From Streptomyces fulvorobeus (GTDB lineage: Bacteria; Actinomycetota; Actinomycetes; Streptomycetales; Streptomycetaceae), in the NCBI RefSeq assembly GCF_013167895.1, contig NZ_BLWC01000001.1, positions 3,224,001-3,288,000 of the forward strand: 64,000 bases of DNA, in the 5' to 3' direction. The notes under the pieces were generated by a model. It was not told the origin of the DNA. It saw only the letters and a list, made by a program, of their open reading frames with translations, and did not search any database. Made by a program: the position numbers and the translations under genes. Positions 37,468-45,179 of the stretch are shown here, piece after piece (position 1 is the first letter of the stretch; each line of letters begins with the position of its first letter).

Positions 37468-38104
37468 GGGGAACTCCTGAAGCGGTGGGGGATCGGCCTC
37501 AAGGGCCCGTGGGCGGTGTGTGCCGATCCGTGGAGTACTGGCCGCCCTAGAGTTGCCCGCCGCTGAGCACGGTCATTCGGAGCCACGGGGCCGTTCACCC
37601 GCCGAATCGTTACGCCTCCAAGTTGTTCGGAAGACTATTCGCTCGTCGGAACCAGCAATCGAAAGGGCCAGCTGCCGCCGACTGCCGCAACACCGGTCGC
37701 GTGCCGGCAACGGAAGCGCGCCGCGTGCACAGAAAACCCGGCCCTTGAACCCCCAACGAGCTCCCGGGGACGCCCTGGAAGCGTCCGGCAGGACCCATCG
37801 GACAAGTTTCCTCAGTGCCATGCCCGGGAACGTGCGCCGAAGGGCAATGGACCACCGGCCGACAGCCGCGCCCCCGGCAGGAGCTCTGCCGTCGCGCCCG
37901 ACCCGCCGCAGCAACGCTGTGTGCAACGAGCACCGGTGTCGCGGGAATCGGTTTCGGACCTGGGGGCAGTCGTGACAGGCTCAGGGCGTCGCCGCCACGA
38001 ACCAGGTTTCCGAACCTCACGGACCAGGGACGGACCAGGCACCCGCAGAGCGAGCCGCGCCCGGTAGGCTGTAGCCCGCTCAGCCGCAGGTGCGGCGGGG
38101 CGAG
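37468..38104. other. Non-coding stretch before the tRNA-Ser gene
   Basis: No reading frame in these 637 bases has a ribosome site or the third-position GC bias of real genes. It forms the left flank of the integration site and may contain decayed mobile-element DNA, but I see no intact element gene. Confidence 0.5.
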
Positions 38105-38191
38105 GGTGGGTTGCCCGAGCGGCCTAAGGGAACGGTCTTGAAAACCGTCGTGGCAGCGATGTCACCGTGGGTTCAAATCCCACACCCACCG
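38105..38191 (+). tRNA. tRNA-Ser (anticodon TGA)
   Basis: The acceptor stem GGTGGGT pairs with ACCCACC, the anticodon loop is CTTGAAA with TGA, and a long variable arm (CGTGGCAGCGATGTCACCG) marks a serine tRNA. The T loop is GTTCAAATC. CCA is not encoded. It reads UCA codons and is the integration site of the mobile element; its 3' 58 bases are part of the att core. Confidence 0.96.
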
Positions 38192-38192
38192 C
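38134..38192. other. attL core, 59 bp
   Basis: This copy is the 3' part of the complete tRNA-Ser, from the anticodon stem to one base past the discriminator. It is identical over 59 bases to the copy at 53198-53256. Confidence 0.93.
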
Positions 38193-38199
38193 AGGCGAG

Positions 38200-38233
38200 A
38201 GGCCCCTGACCAGCACGTATGGTCGGGGCCTTT
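38200..38233 (+). terminator. Terminator after tRNA-Ser
   Basis: AGGCCCC and GGGGCCT, extended inward by GACCA/TGGTC, form a hairpin followed by TTT nine bases after the tRNA. The same hairpin in diverged form follows the right att copy. Confidence 0.75.
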
Positions 38234-38340
38234 GCCATGCCCATTCCCTGTCGGGCACCGCTGTTCCCCTTGGTTTCCCGCTCTGTCGGGCACGGAAGGG
38301 GCATGCGGGGGGCACGGAGACAGACATCAGCACGTGCACC

Positions 38341-38679
38341 TCAGTCGCCTGCGAACCATACGTAGCTGCCCGGGGTAGCTGCGCACTGTTCCAGTACCGC
38401 CGCGAGATCGTCCAGGGCCGCGCGCTGGCGCTCGTCCGAGCACTGTTCTTTCAGGCGGGGAACTTCGATGAGCGCTGCTGCGGATTGCTGCTTGTTCATC
38501 ACCGTGTCTCCGTAGAGATCGACGACTGGAAGGAGACCAGGGACGCCGAGATAGTGAAGCGACCCAAGCGCGTCGGCCAACGCCTCGCCGTGCCCGTAGC
38601 AGCCTCGCAAAAACGTCCTGCGTGCCTTCTTCCAGCTGCGCGCCGGGCGGGCAGAGTGCAGTTCCACGTTGACTCCCAC
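38341..38679 (-). CDS. AICE-end protein of unknown function (copy inside element)
   Basis: The 112-residue protein has no signal or membrane segment. Recognisable blocks are VELHSARP, YGHGEALADALGSL, LGVPG and TPGSYVWFAGD. Its homologue at 53369-53707, outside the right att copy, has the same length and about 72 of 112 identical residues by eye. The GTG start is chosen because it gives equal lengths in both. It is the first gene inside the left end of the element, reading toward the tRNA. Function unknown; it looks like a globular cytoplasmic protein. Confidence 0.75.
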   Translation of the reverse strand: MGVNVELHSARPARSWKKARRTFLRGCYGHGEALADALGSLHYLGVPGLLPVVDLYGDTVMNKQQSAAALIEVPRLKEQCSDERQRAALDDLAAVLEQCAATPGSYVWFAGD

Positions 38680-38727
38680 GCACGCATCCTGCCCGTGGTG
38701 ACGGTTCCCGCAAAGGGATAAGGCCGC

Positions 38728-39483
38728 TCAGCGATGGATCGGGATCTCGTAGACGATCTCGCAGTGCGCTGCGGGCACCACGATGTCCGCTGTCTCCACG
38801 GGGCGGCCCTCGTCGCTGTAGTACGTCCGCCGGATGTGCGTCACGAGTGCGGCTTTCTGGATGCCGAGCAGTGAGGCTTCCACGGCGGTCGCGTGCCGGG
38901 GTTCGGGCTGTTCCACCGCGTGGCTGATGGTGACTCCGATCGCGGCCATGCGGTTCACGACCCCGGCCCCCGCGTGCGGTCCTCCCTCGGGGAGAACGAC
39001 GAGGGTTCCGCCAGTGACGGCGTACGGCTCCCAACTTGTCGACAGCTGGACCGGCTTCCCGTCCGCAAGGAACTCGTACGTCGTACGCACGCACAGCTCG
39101 CCCTCGGCGATCCCGAGCCGCGACGCGATCTCCACCGGGGCCGGGACTTTCGCGTCGGTCCGGCTCTCCCAGTCGCTCTGCCGGCGAAGGGCCTTCATGT
39201 CCTGGCGGAACGGGGACCCGCTGGACTGCTCACGTGCCGACGACCGGACGACTCTCACTCGCTGCCGAGGCTCGGCGACGTAGGTCCCTGATCCGGCCCG
39301 GCCTTCCAGCACTCCTTGGGAGATCAGCAACTCCTGTGCCCTGCGCACCACGTTCTCGCCCACGCCGCACTCCTGGCCGATCTGGGCGCGGGATGGGAGG
39401 CGGTCACCCGGTTCCCAGACGTGCTCCGCGATGCGCCGCCGGAGTTCGTCGGCGATGCGGAGGTACGGCGGTTGCTCAGACAT
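38728..39483 (-). CDS. GntR-family transcriptional regulator with UTRA domain
   Basis: The 251-residue protein has an N-terminal winged helix (PPYLRIADELRRRIAEHVW, then DRLPSRAQIGQECGVGENVV) and a C-terminal UTRA ligand-binding domain (HutC subfamily), ending in RRTYYSDEGRPVETADIVV. It is divergent from the 39562-41627 operon. Two palindromes CTAGTNNACTAG lie between them, directly upstream of both genes, and are its likely operators. It probably represses itself and the divergent operon. The effector is unknown. Confidence 0.9.
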   Translation of the reverse strand: MSEQPPYLRIADELRRRIAEHVWEPGDRLPSRAQIGQECGVGENVVRRAQELLISQGVLEGRAGSGTYVAEPRQRVRVVRSSAREQSSGSPFRQDMKALRRQSDWESRTDAKVPAPVEIASRLGIAEGELCVRTTYEFLADGKPVQLSTSWEPYAVTGGTLVVLPEGGPHAGAGVVNRMAAIGVTISHAVEQPEPRHATAVEASLLGIQKAALVTHIRRTYYSDEGRPVETADIVVPAAHCEIVYEIPIHR

Positions 39484-39492
39484 ATGGAAAAT

Positions 39493-39523
39493 CTAGTCCA
39501 CTAGCTCTAATCTAGTTAACTAG
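39493..39523. promoter_or_regulatory. Two GntR-type operators, CTAGTNNACTAG
   Basis: CTAGTCCACTAG (39493-39504) and CTAGTTAACTAG (39512-39523) are near-perfect and perfect palindromes spaced 19 bases start to start. They lie between the divergent GntR gene and the small-protein operon. Confidence 0.8.
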
Positions 39524-39561
39524 CTTCACTGAAAGTGATCGCTGGCAACGGGGGGTGCGCT

Positions 39562-39840
39562 GTGTCCGCTTCGGGAGTGACCGCAGCGGCTCTCGCCGCC
39601 CGCTTGTCTGCCGCTGGCCTCCGCCCGCGTGTGGAGGAGCACGCCCGGTTCGCGACGGTGGAGGCAGATGTACCGGACACGCTCTCCGTCGATTCATGGC
39701 GGGAGGTCCTGGAGGCGGTGGCCGATGCCGATCGATTCGGGCTCGTGGCCACCAGCTTGAACGGCCGCACCTTATGGGCGGTCGTACGCAAAACGGTCCC
39801 CACGACAGGCGACGTCGGGGGACCGGGCTATCAGCGATAG
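39562..39840 (+). CDS. Small AICE protein of unknown function
   Basis: The 92-residue protein has no signal or membrane segment. It starts at GTG 39562 behind a G-rich ribosome site; an in-frame GTG at 39535 is less likely. The sequence has an alpha-beta pattern (AALAARLSAAGLRPRV, then SWREVLEAVADADRFGL) and ends with a polar tail. It is the first gene of a tightly packed operon to 41627, downstream of the CTAGTNNACTAG operators. No family recognised. Confidence 0.7.
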   Translation: MSASGVTAAALAARLSAAGLRPRVEEHARFATVEADVPDTLSVDSWREVLEAVADADRFGLVATSLNGRTLWAVVRKTVPTTGDVGGPGYQR

Positions 39841-39852
39841 GAGCTGAACAGC

Positions 39853-40164
39853 ATGCTCAACCGTATCCGCCAAGCCATCTCGCGCACCAGAGCGCGGTGC
39901 TTCCCCAACGGTCGGCACCGCCGCCCCTTAACGCCCTCCAGGCCGCTGGCCTCTCCCACTTGCCCTGCGCCCGCTGACGCTTCGACCGTCGCCCTGGGGC
40001 GGACTCCGGTCGGCCCGCTGCACCGTTACCCGCTGAGGGGAGAGGACGTCGCGCTTGTGCGTCCGTACCTGCTGGCGTGGGAGGAGCGTGCACGGACGCG
40101 CACAGTGCTCGTCGCCCCCGACCTGCCGGCCGATGCTTGGTCGGCCCTCGCGGGGGCCCGCTGA
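39853..40164 (+). CDS. Small AICE protein of unknown function
   Basis: The 103-residue protein starts at an ATG behind AGGAG. The N-terminal 50 residues are basic and Pro-rich; the C-terminal part ([29 protein letters not shown]) looks like a short helical domain. Its stop overlaps the next gene as TGATG. Similar short proteins occur in other streptomycete AICEs, to my recollection. Function unknown. Confidence 0.65.
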   Translation: MLNRIRQAISRTRARCFPNGRHRRPLTPSRPLASPTCPAPADASTVALGRTPVGPLHRYPLRGEDVALVRPYLLAWEERARTRTVLVAPDLPADAWSALAGAR

Positions 40165-40367
40165 TGCCTCCTCGCCGACAACCGCACCCAACGGGCGCAG
40201 CTTCCGTCCCCTACCGCTCGATCGCCTGCTGCATTGGCACGCACCATTCCTGCATCGAGCCGTCCCCGCCTGCGACGACGGACGACGTACCGGTGATCTA
40301 CGAGGTGTTCATCTGCCCGTGCCACTCGACCCCAGACCCGTCTACGCCCATGAAGGTGATGGCGTGA
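40164..40367 (+). CDS. Small Cys/His-rich AICE protein
   Basis: The 67-residue protein is coupled by overlap to genes on both sides. It contains ACCIGTHHSCIEP and ICPCHSTPDP, a cluster of four Cys and several His that could bind one zinc ion, perhaps as a DNA- or protein-binding zinc module. This is inferred from residue pattern only. Confidence 0.6.
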   Translation: MPPRRQPHPTGAASVPYRSIACCIGTHHSCIEPSPPATTDDVPVIYEVFICPCHSTPDPSTPMKVMA

Positions 40368-40588
40368 AGGTGCCGGCCCCCGGCGGCGCGCTGGTTTCCC
40401 CCGTCGAAGTCACTGCGGCCACCGTGCAGCGCGGCGACATCATCCAACTCGGCGGTCGGGCCTGCCGAGTGCGAGACCTCTTCCAGCTCCGCCACGGAGC
40501 CAAGCAACTGGTCTTCGAGTCGGGCGAACTGCTAGCCATACACGCCCGCACCCGGCTCACCGCCCTGCGACTGCTGAGAAGGCGGTGA
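40364..40588 (+). CDS. Small AICE protein of unknown function
   Basis: The 74-residue protein starts at GTG 40364, overlapping the previous stop, and ends overlapping the next GTG. Its pattern VQRGDIIQLGGRACRVRDLF followed by LVFESGELLAIH suggests a small beta-barrel of SH3 or OB type, as in short nucleic-acid-binding proteins. No function is assigned. Confidence 0.62.
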   Translation: MKVPAPGGALVSPVEVTAATVQRGDIIQLGGRACRVRDLFQLRHGAKQLVFESGELLAIHARTRLTALRLLRRR

Positions 40589-41328
40589 CCGGCTCCGTGC
40601 CCCGACGCCATCCCGACATCGCCGACCACCTACGCAACCAAATCACGACGGGCAGCATCAAGCCCGGCGAACGCCTCCCGTCCGAAGCCGGCCTGGCCGC
40701 CCGGTACAGGGTCAGCACGGTGACCCTGCGACGCGCTCTCGCCGTGCTCCAGAGCGAAGGACTCGTCGAGAAGATCCACGGCAAGGGCAACTACGTCCGG
40801 CACCCGCGCCGCAAGATCATGTACGTCGGCGGCTGGGGCACGCTGGACCCCTGGACCGCCGCTGAGCCAACGTTGCGCATCACGGTTCGCAGCACCACCG
40901 TTCCGGCCTCCGTGCACCTGACGACGTTGCTGAAGGTGCCCACGGGCAGCCCTCTTGCGGAGTACACCTGCCTCAGCCTCGACCAGGGGGCGCCGCACGG
41001 GCTGGCCCGCATCTACATCCCGCGCGACCTGGCCCCGGCCGGAGTCCTCGACGACGACTCCGTGTGCTTGGAGGCAGCCACGAGATTTGCCGTCCTCGGC
41101 CCGTCGCCGGCCACCATCCGAGAGACGGTCTCCGCCCGCTCCCCTACCCCAGACGAAGCGTCGGCCCTCCGGATCGGGAACAACATGGCCGTTCTCGCGA
41201 TCACGCGCATCGCCACCGACACCAACGGCCGCGTCGTAGAAGCCGCGCTCCTGGCTTTTCCGGGAGACCGAGTCGACGCCGTCTTCACTACCCACCACAT
41301 GCTCGACGAGAGGCAAACCCAAGGATGA
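40585..41328 (+). CDS. GntR-family transcriptional regulator with UTRA domain
   Basis: The 247-residue protein has the winged helix (HPDIADHLRNQITTGSIKPG and SEAGLAARYRVSTVTLRRAL, then HGKGNYV) and a UTRA-type C-terminal domain. It is distinct from the other two GntR proteins of the element. It is translated from a GTG overlapping the preceding stop and its own stop overlaps the next ATG. Its targets are unknown; autoregulation through the operon promoter is possible. Confidence 0.88.
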   Translation: MTGSVPRRHPDIADHLRNQITTGSIKPGERLPSEAGLAARYRVSTVTLRRALAVLQSEGLVEKIHGKGNYVRHPRRKIMYVGGWGTLDPWTAAEPTLRITVRSTTVPASVHLTTLLKVPTGSPLAEYTCLSLDQGAPHGLARIYIPRDLAPAGVLDDDSVCLEAATRFAVLGPSPATIRETVSARSPTPDEASALRIGNNMAVLAITRIATDTNGRVVEAALLAFPGDRVDAVFTTHHMLDERQTQG

Positions 41329-41627
41329 CGACACCGAACGAACTTCGGCTCCTCCCGTGGTCGGGCCCGGGGGACAAGCCCTGCTACCTGAGCACTGACG
41401 ACCCCGGCGGCTACGTCTCCCGCCTGGCAGACAACATCGAAGCGGTCCAACTGGGGACGGCGGCTGAACTGCTGGAAGAGGTCTCGAAAACCCTCGACGA
41501 CCGGGACACGGATCTGACTGACCTGCGCCGCTTGGTTCACGACCTGACTGGCGCCCTGAGAGACGTGCTCCGGGTCGCGGCCAGCCGAGGACATCTGCTC
41601 GCAGTGAGCGAGCCTCACCGAATCTGA
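41325..41627 (+). CDS. Small AICE protein of unknown function
   Basis: The 100-residue acidic protein starts at an ATG overlapping the GntR stop (ATGA). The C-terminal half is helical with regularly spaced leucines (LGTAAELLEEVSKTLDDRD and LRRLVHDLTGALRDVLR), compatible with a short coiled coil. It is the last gene of the operon. No family recognised. Confidence 0.65.
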   Translation: MTTPNELRLLPWSGPGDKPCYLSTDDPGGYVSRLADNIEAVQLGTAAELLEEVSKTLDDRDTDLTDLRRLVHDLTGALRDVLRVAASRGHLLAVSEPHRI

Positions 41628-41970
41628 CGAGGCTGCGGCAGAATGGCGCCAGCCGAGGACAGACATCCCCACTATGCGGGGAGGGAACCGAGTAAAATGC
41701 CGGGGTTTCCCTCCCGTTGCGTTATGCCAGTCCAGTTGCTAGCCGCAAACTGAGGCAGCCAGACCGGCGGCACGCCCCGAGGGCCGCTTCGTAGGACACC
41801 GTGCCATGGTCAATGCTGGCGACCCACGATATGCGTCGAATTCGGACGAGGCAGGCAGGGAGAGCACGCCTCCACTCTCCTGGTCGCTCTTCTTCACTTT
41901 CAGACATTTTTCTACACAGCAGCCTTGTGCCCGCTAGGATTCACCTTCAGTCTATGAGTCGGGAGCGATC
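41628..41970. other. Intergenic region before the ATPase-DUF4435 pair
   Basis: GC content drops through this 343-base gap. It should hold the promoter of the ATPase gene. I see no gene and no clear operator. Confidence 0.5.
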
Positions 41971-43308
41971 ATGCGAAACATCACGCAGGCAAGCATCAAC
42001 GGATTGTTTGGGTATGTAGACCATGATGTGCGATTCTCAAAAGACTCTCCGATCACTATCATCTCAGGGCCTAATGGGATCGGGAAAACCCATTTCCTTC
42101 GCCTGCTTTACGCCTTGACAACTCTCGACTTGAAAACTCTGGCGACAGTGGAGTTCAGGAAAATTGAGATTCACCTAAAAGATAGAAGTGTCCTCAGGCT
42201 GGCACAGACGCGAGACGGGGACGAGGTAGTCGGATTCAAGTTCTCTGAAAAACAAAGCCCTCGTCGCGCATACAGAGTTACTAATGTCCCATACGTAGAT
42301 AGTAAGGATAGCGATCAGGATCTCCCTTTCAACGTCGTTCAACTAGCTGATGGGAGTTGGTACGACACGCGATACGATCGCCCAATCACGTCACAGACCG
42401 CCCAGCGTAGATATGGAATCTCGGTAACTCCGGATGCTCTTGCGTATTTCGAAGGCACCTGGCTCGGTGAGTTTTTCACAGAGTCGAAGTCGATTCTAAT
42501 CGATACTCAACGCTTGGAAAATTCCTCGGCCCCCTCGCGCGCCCGTAGCGATGTAAGGCCAGTCAGGCAGTACATCACCCAGGTTGCTGCGCAGCTATCA
42601 GACGCTCGCCGAAAGTCGCTTAATGAGTCTCTAAGGGCCGATCAGACATTTGCAGTCAGGGTTCTAAAAAAGGCTCGAACCACAATCAACGAAAAGGACC
42701 TCAAGGAACGGTACCAAAGGATCGCAGACCAGCATGCGGAACTTCACGCTAGTGGACTCAGTGTAAGTCCTGTTGACGTGCAATTTCCGGACGGGAAAAC
42801 ATCTCCCACCGAACGTAGAATCTTGAACGTCTTTCTAGATGATTGGGAGCGCAAACTAAAGCCGCTTTTGCCCACTCATGAGAAGCTCAAGACTTTGCGG
42901 CGGATTGTTGAATCAAAGTTCATCGGCAAAGAGCTAGTGCTAACTCAGAGGGGTCACATTCTCTTCCGCTCGAAGTATAACGGGAAACCGTTGAGCGTGA
43001 ACTCTCTATCGTCAGGCGAGCAACACCTTCTGGCGGTATTCACTATGCTGCTCTTCGCTGCGAGCGAAGGTTCACTTGTGCTAGTCGATGAGCCTGAGAT
43101 TTCGATGCATGCAGCCTGGAAACATTCCTTCCTCAATGATATTACAGAGGTGGCGAATATCGCTAAAATGCAGATCGTCATCGCCACTCACTCAAGCGCC
43201 ATCATCAATGGCAACTGGGACATTGTGCAAGAAATTAAGGCACCCCTGATGGAAGCGCAGCCAGAAGTGGATGACGCTGCATTCGATGATATTGAAAGCG
43301 AGGTCTGA
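41971..43308 (+). CDS. AAA/ABC-type ATPase, AriA-like (candidate PARIS defence sensor)
   Basis: The 445-residue protein is an SMC/ABC-class ATPase with Walker A GPNGIGKTH (residues 33-41), ABC signature LSSGEQH (346-352), Walker B VLVDEPEISMH (Asp373, Glu374) and a switch His in ATHSSAI (His407). The middle 250 residues are a helical insertion. It lacks a TOPRIM domain, unlike OLD or GajA; the TOPRIM is in the next gene, one base away. In PARIS, AriA is an ATPase that holds the AriB effector and releases it when a phage anti-restriction protein is sensed. GC content and codons (AGA, CTA, ATA) are far below the chromosome's, showing foreign origin. Start ATG follows GGGAG. Confidence 0.8.
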   Translation: MRNITQASINGLFGYVDHDVRFSKDSPITIISGPNGIGKTHFLRLLYALTTLDLKTLATVEFRKIEIHLKDRSVLRLAQTRDGDEVVGFKFSEKQSPRRAYRVTNVPYVDSKDSDQDLPFNVVQLADGSWYDTRYDRPITSQTAQRRYGISVTPDALAYFEGTWLGEFFTESKSILIDTQRLENSSAPSRARSDVRPVRQYITQVAAQLSDARRKSLNESLRADQTFAVRVLKKARTTINEKDLKERYQRIADQHAELHASGLSVSPVDVQFPDGKTSPTERRILNVFLDDWERKLKPLLPTHEKLKTLRRIVESKFIGKELVLTQRGHILFRSKYNGKPLSVNSLSSGEQHLLAVFTMLLFAASEGSLVLVDEPEISMHAAWKHSFLNDITEVANIAKMQIVIATHSSAIINGNWDIVQEIKAPLMEAQPEVDDAAFDDIESEV

Positions 43309-43309
43309 G

Positions 43310-44170
43310 ATGGAGAAGAACTCCATGAAGGACCTTGATAATCTAGCTGACAGGGTTAGGCTTCACCGCCAAGGGGACCCACGTAACGTAGTCATCGTCG
43401 AGGGTGTAAGTGACAAGCGCATCCTTCAGCGTGCATTCTCTGAAAGCGACGTAGTCTATTTTCCGGCCGGCTCCCGCCCCGTAGCCCTGGAAGCGGCCAA
43501 AAAGCTGAGCCTTTGGAGTCAGAAATACTTCATTTGCGTAGTGGATCGGGACTTTGACGACGAAGTTTCTAATGTAAGTCAAGCAAACGAAAAAATGCCC
43601 CTCCACCCCTACGACAACGCCGACCTCGAAGGAATGCTGACGGTCGCAGGTGCAGCAGGCGATCTGGTGTCAGAATTCGGAAGTGTCGATAAGATTAAGA
43701 ATTTAGGAGGTGTGCAACAGGTTTTGCAGAGAACATATTCTGTAATCGAGCCAGTTTCCAGACTTCGTCGAGCAAATTATGAGAATAATTGGGGCCTCGC
43801 GTTCGATCGCGTCGAAATATCCTCCAAGATCGACCGAAAAAAATTTGCACTGAAGTTGCAGCCATATTGTGCTGCGCTGGATTCCACTTCCGACCAAAGT
43901 CCGGGCCAAGCGGTCTTGCTTGAATACGCAAACGGAGTCAAGGAAGCGAGGTCCGTGCCAAAGTGTCCTCGTGGGACTGCGCCTTACTTTCGAGGTCGTG
44001 ATTTCCTTGGTGCATTGAGTGCCGCACTGTGTGGATACTGCGGATCCAAGCGTCCTCAAAGTGTAGAGCCTGAACACTTGGCTTCCATATTGCGTCTGGC
44101 CGGTTCAGCCCATTTGGCCCGAGGGGATTGGGGGGAGGAATTCATGCAGCGCACTTCGGTGATCCATTGA
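43310..44170 (+). CDS. DUF4435/TOPRIM protein, AriB-like (candidate PARIS effector nuclease)
   Basis: The 286-residue protein has a TOPRIM core: VVIVEGVSDKRIL with Glu31, FICVVDRDFDDE with Asp79, Asp81 and Asp83, then YDNADLEGML with Glu107. This is the arrangement in DUF4435 proteins; in PARIS the effector AriB is such a nuclease, reported to cleave tRNA-Lys. The start is one base after the ATPase stop, so the pair is cotranscribed. A TTA codon at 43703 could put it under bldA control. The C-terminal 60 residues have PYFRGRDFLGALSAAL and are of unknown role. Substrate here is inferred, not shown. Confidence 0.8.
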   Translation: MEKNSMKDLDNLADRVRLHRQGDPRNVVIVEGVSDKRILQRAFSESDVVYFPAGSRPVALEAAKKLSLWSQKYFICVVDRDFDDEVSNVSQANEKMPLHPYDNADLEGMLTVAGAAGDLVSEFGSVDKIKNLGGVQQVLQRTYSVIEPVSRLRRANYENNWGLAFDRVEISSKIDRKKFALKLQPYCAALDSTSDQSPGQAVLLEYANGVKEARSVPKCPRGTAPYFRGRDFLGALSAALCGYCGSKRPQSVEPEHLASILRLAGSAHLARGDWGEEFMQRTSVIH

Positions 44171-44696
44171 GATATTCCTTTGCTGCCCTCAACACTTACT
44201 ATCTGGCCACGGTGATTAGCAGTGTTTGTGATTTCGGTGGCTGACTCGTACTTCTGGGGTACGTGGGTGGCACGCCGCTGGAGGGGTTCCCCAACCCGCC
44301 ACTCACCCCAGTTCCCATCCCGTCCGCCTTCGACCCACACTCCGTGGAGCGGTCGTGGTTCAGGGCGTCAAGGTGGAGCGCGCCACTGTACGAACGACCT
44401 TGACGCCCTGGGCCGCGACTGCTCGGCTCTGCCTGGGTCGAAGGTGGTCGGGATGGGAGCCCCACGACGCTCACCACGCTCCGGCCGGCACCCGCGAACG
44501 GCGCCCCTCCTATCCCGGAGTCTGAGCGCCCCCGCCGGAGGCATATCCCTGAGCCGCGGACGATTTCCTAGAGCCACCCGCAGCACGTAGCGCGCCGCCG
44601 GGCGCGGCCAGCCGGGGCGCAGACAGGAGGCAGGCCGCGCCGCTGAGGCGGCGCGTGCCCGCGCCGTGCGCGGGCCTTGATGAAGTAGAGAAAGTC
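44171..44696. other. Gap with several hairpins after the defence pair
   Basis: No gene is supported in these 526 bases. The GC content returns to the Streptomyces level within it. It contains a 14-bp inverted repeat (44361-44410) and, near 44630-44690, two further GC-rich hairpins (GCGCCGC-tga-GGCGGCGC and CCCGCGC-cgt-GCGCGGG). It could hold terminators or a transfer or replication site; this is not resolved. Confidence 0.5.
44361..44410. repeat. Inverted repeat with 14-bp arms
   Basis: CAGGGCGTCAAGGT (44361-44374) and ACCTTGACGCCCTG (44397-44410) are perfect complements around a 22-base loop. There is no T run after it. Confidence 0.75.
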
Positions 44697-45149
44697 TTAT
44701 CCCGCTGTGATGAGCTGCTTGCCGTCGTGGCTCCGCACGTGAGGGCCGTTGCCGTCCAGGGCGTCCAGGAGGCGGATCGCGTAGACCTCGGCCATGCGCT
44801 CGCTGACCTCGTCGGGCGTGAGCCAGGAGACGGCTGTCGACTCGCTTGATGTGCGCTCCGTGCCGCCGGAGAGCTTGCAGCGGAAGACCAGGGCGACGAT
44901 GCCTCGGGTCGTGTTCTTGTAGACGCCGGTGAGCTGGTCCACCTCGACGTGAATGCCTGTCTCTTCCCAGACTTCGCGGGCAACGCCGGCTTCCGGTGTC
45001 TCGTTGAGTTCGAGGATGCCGCCCGGGAGCTCCCAGGTGCCGTTGTCGGCTCGGCGGATCGCCAGGAGGAGGCCGTCCTCACGCACCACTACTCCGGCGA
45101 CGGACACGGAGTGCAGGGGAGTGGGTGCCGCTTCCTGTGGTTGACTCAT
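44697..45149 (-). CDS. Nudix hydrolase, Pif-like
   Basis: The 150-residue protein has a complete Nudix box spread over GGILELNETPEAGVA and REVWEETGI (GX5EX7REUXEEXGU). In pSAM2 the Nudix protein Pif limits redundant transfer between cells that already carry the element, and it sits beside korSA as here. The ATG at 45149 lies inside the operator-like site 45144-45159 and has no ribosome site, so the mRNA may be leaderless. An ATG 12 bases upstream is an alternative. It is divergent from the GntR gene at 45180. Confidence 0.87.
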   Translation of the reverse strand: MSQPQEAAPTPLHSVSVAGVVVREDGLLLAIRRADNGTWELPGGILELNETPEAGVAREVWEETGIHVEVDQLTGVYKNTTRGIVALVFRCKLSGGTERTSSESTAVSWLTPDEVSERMAEVYAIRLLDALDGNGPHVRSHDGKQLITAG

Positions 45150-45159
45150 GTAGAGGAGC
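45144..45159. promoter_or_regulatory. KorSA-type operator candidate
   Basis: ACTCATGTAGAGGAGC overlaps the Nudix start and lies 21 bases before the GntR start. It matches the repeated motif ACTCATNTANANGAGT found three more times at 46010-46088, with one mismatch in the right arm. Confidence 0.7.
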
Positions 45160-45179
45160 ATAGGAGGCAGGGAAGGACT

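Noticed and set aside
37520-38020. Open frames between the secreted protein and tRNA-Ser
   Set aside because: They lack ribosome sites and third-position GC bias, and the predicted proteins look random.
41971-44170. Gabija or OLD-family nuclease
   Set aside because: Those have ATPase and TOPRIM domains in one chain (GajA/OLD) and, for Gabija, a UvrD-like helicase partner. Here the TOPRIM is a separate DUF4435 protein and there is no helicase.
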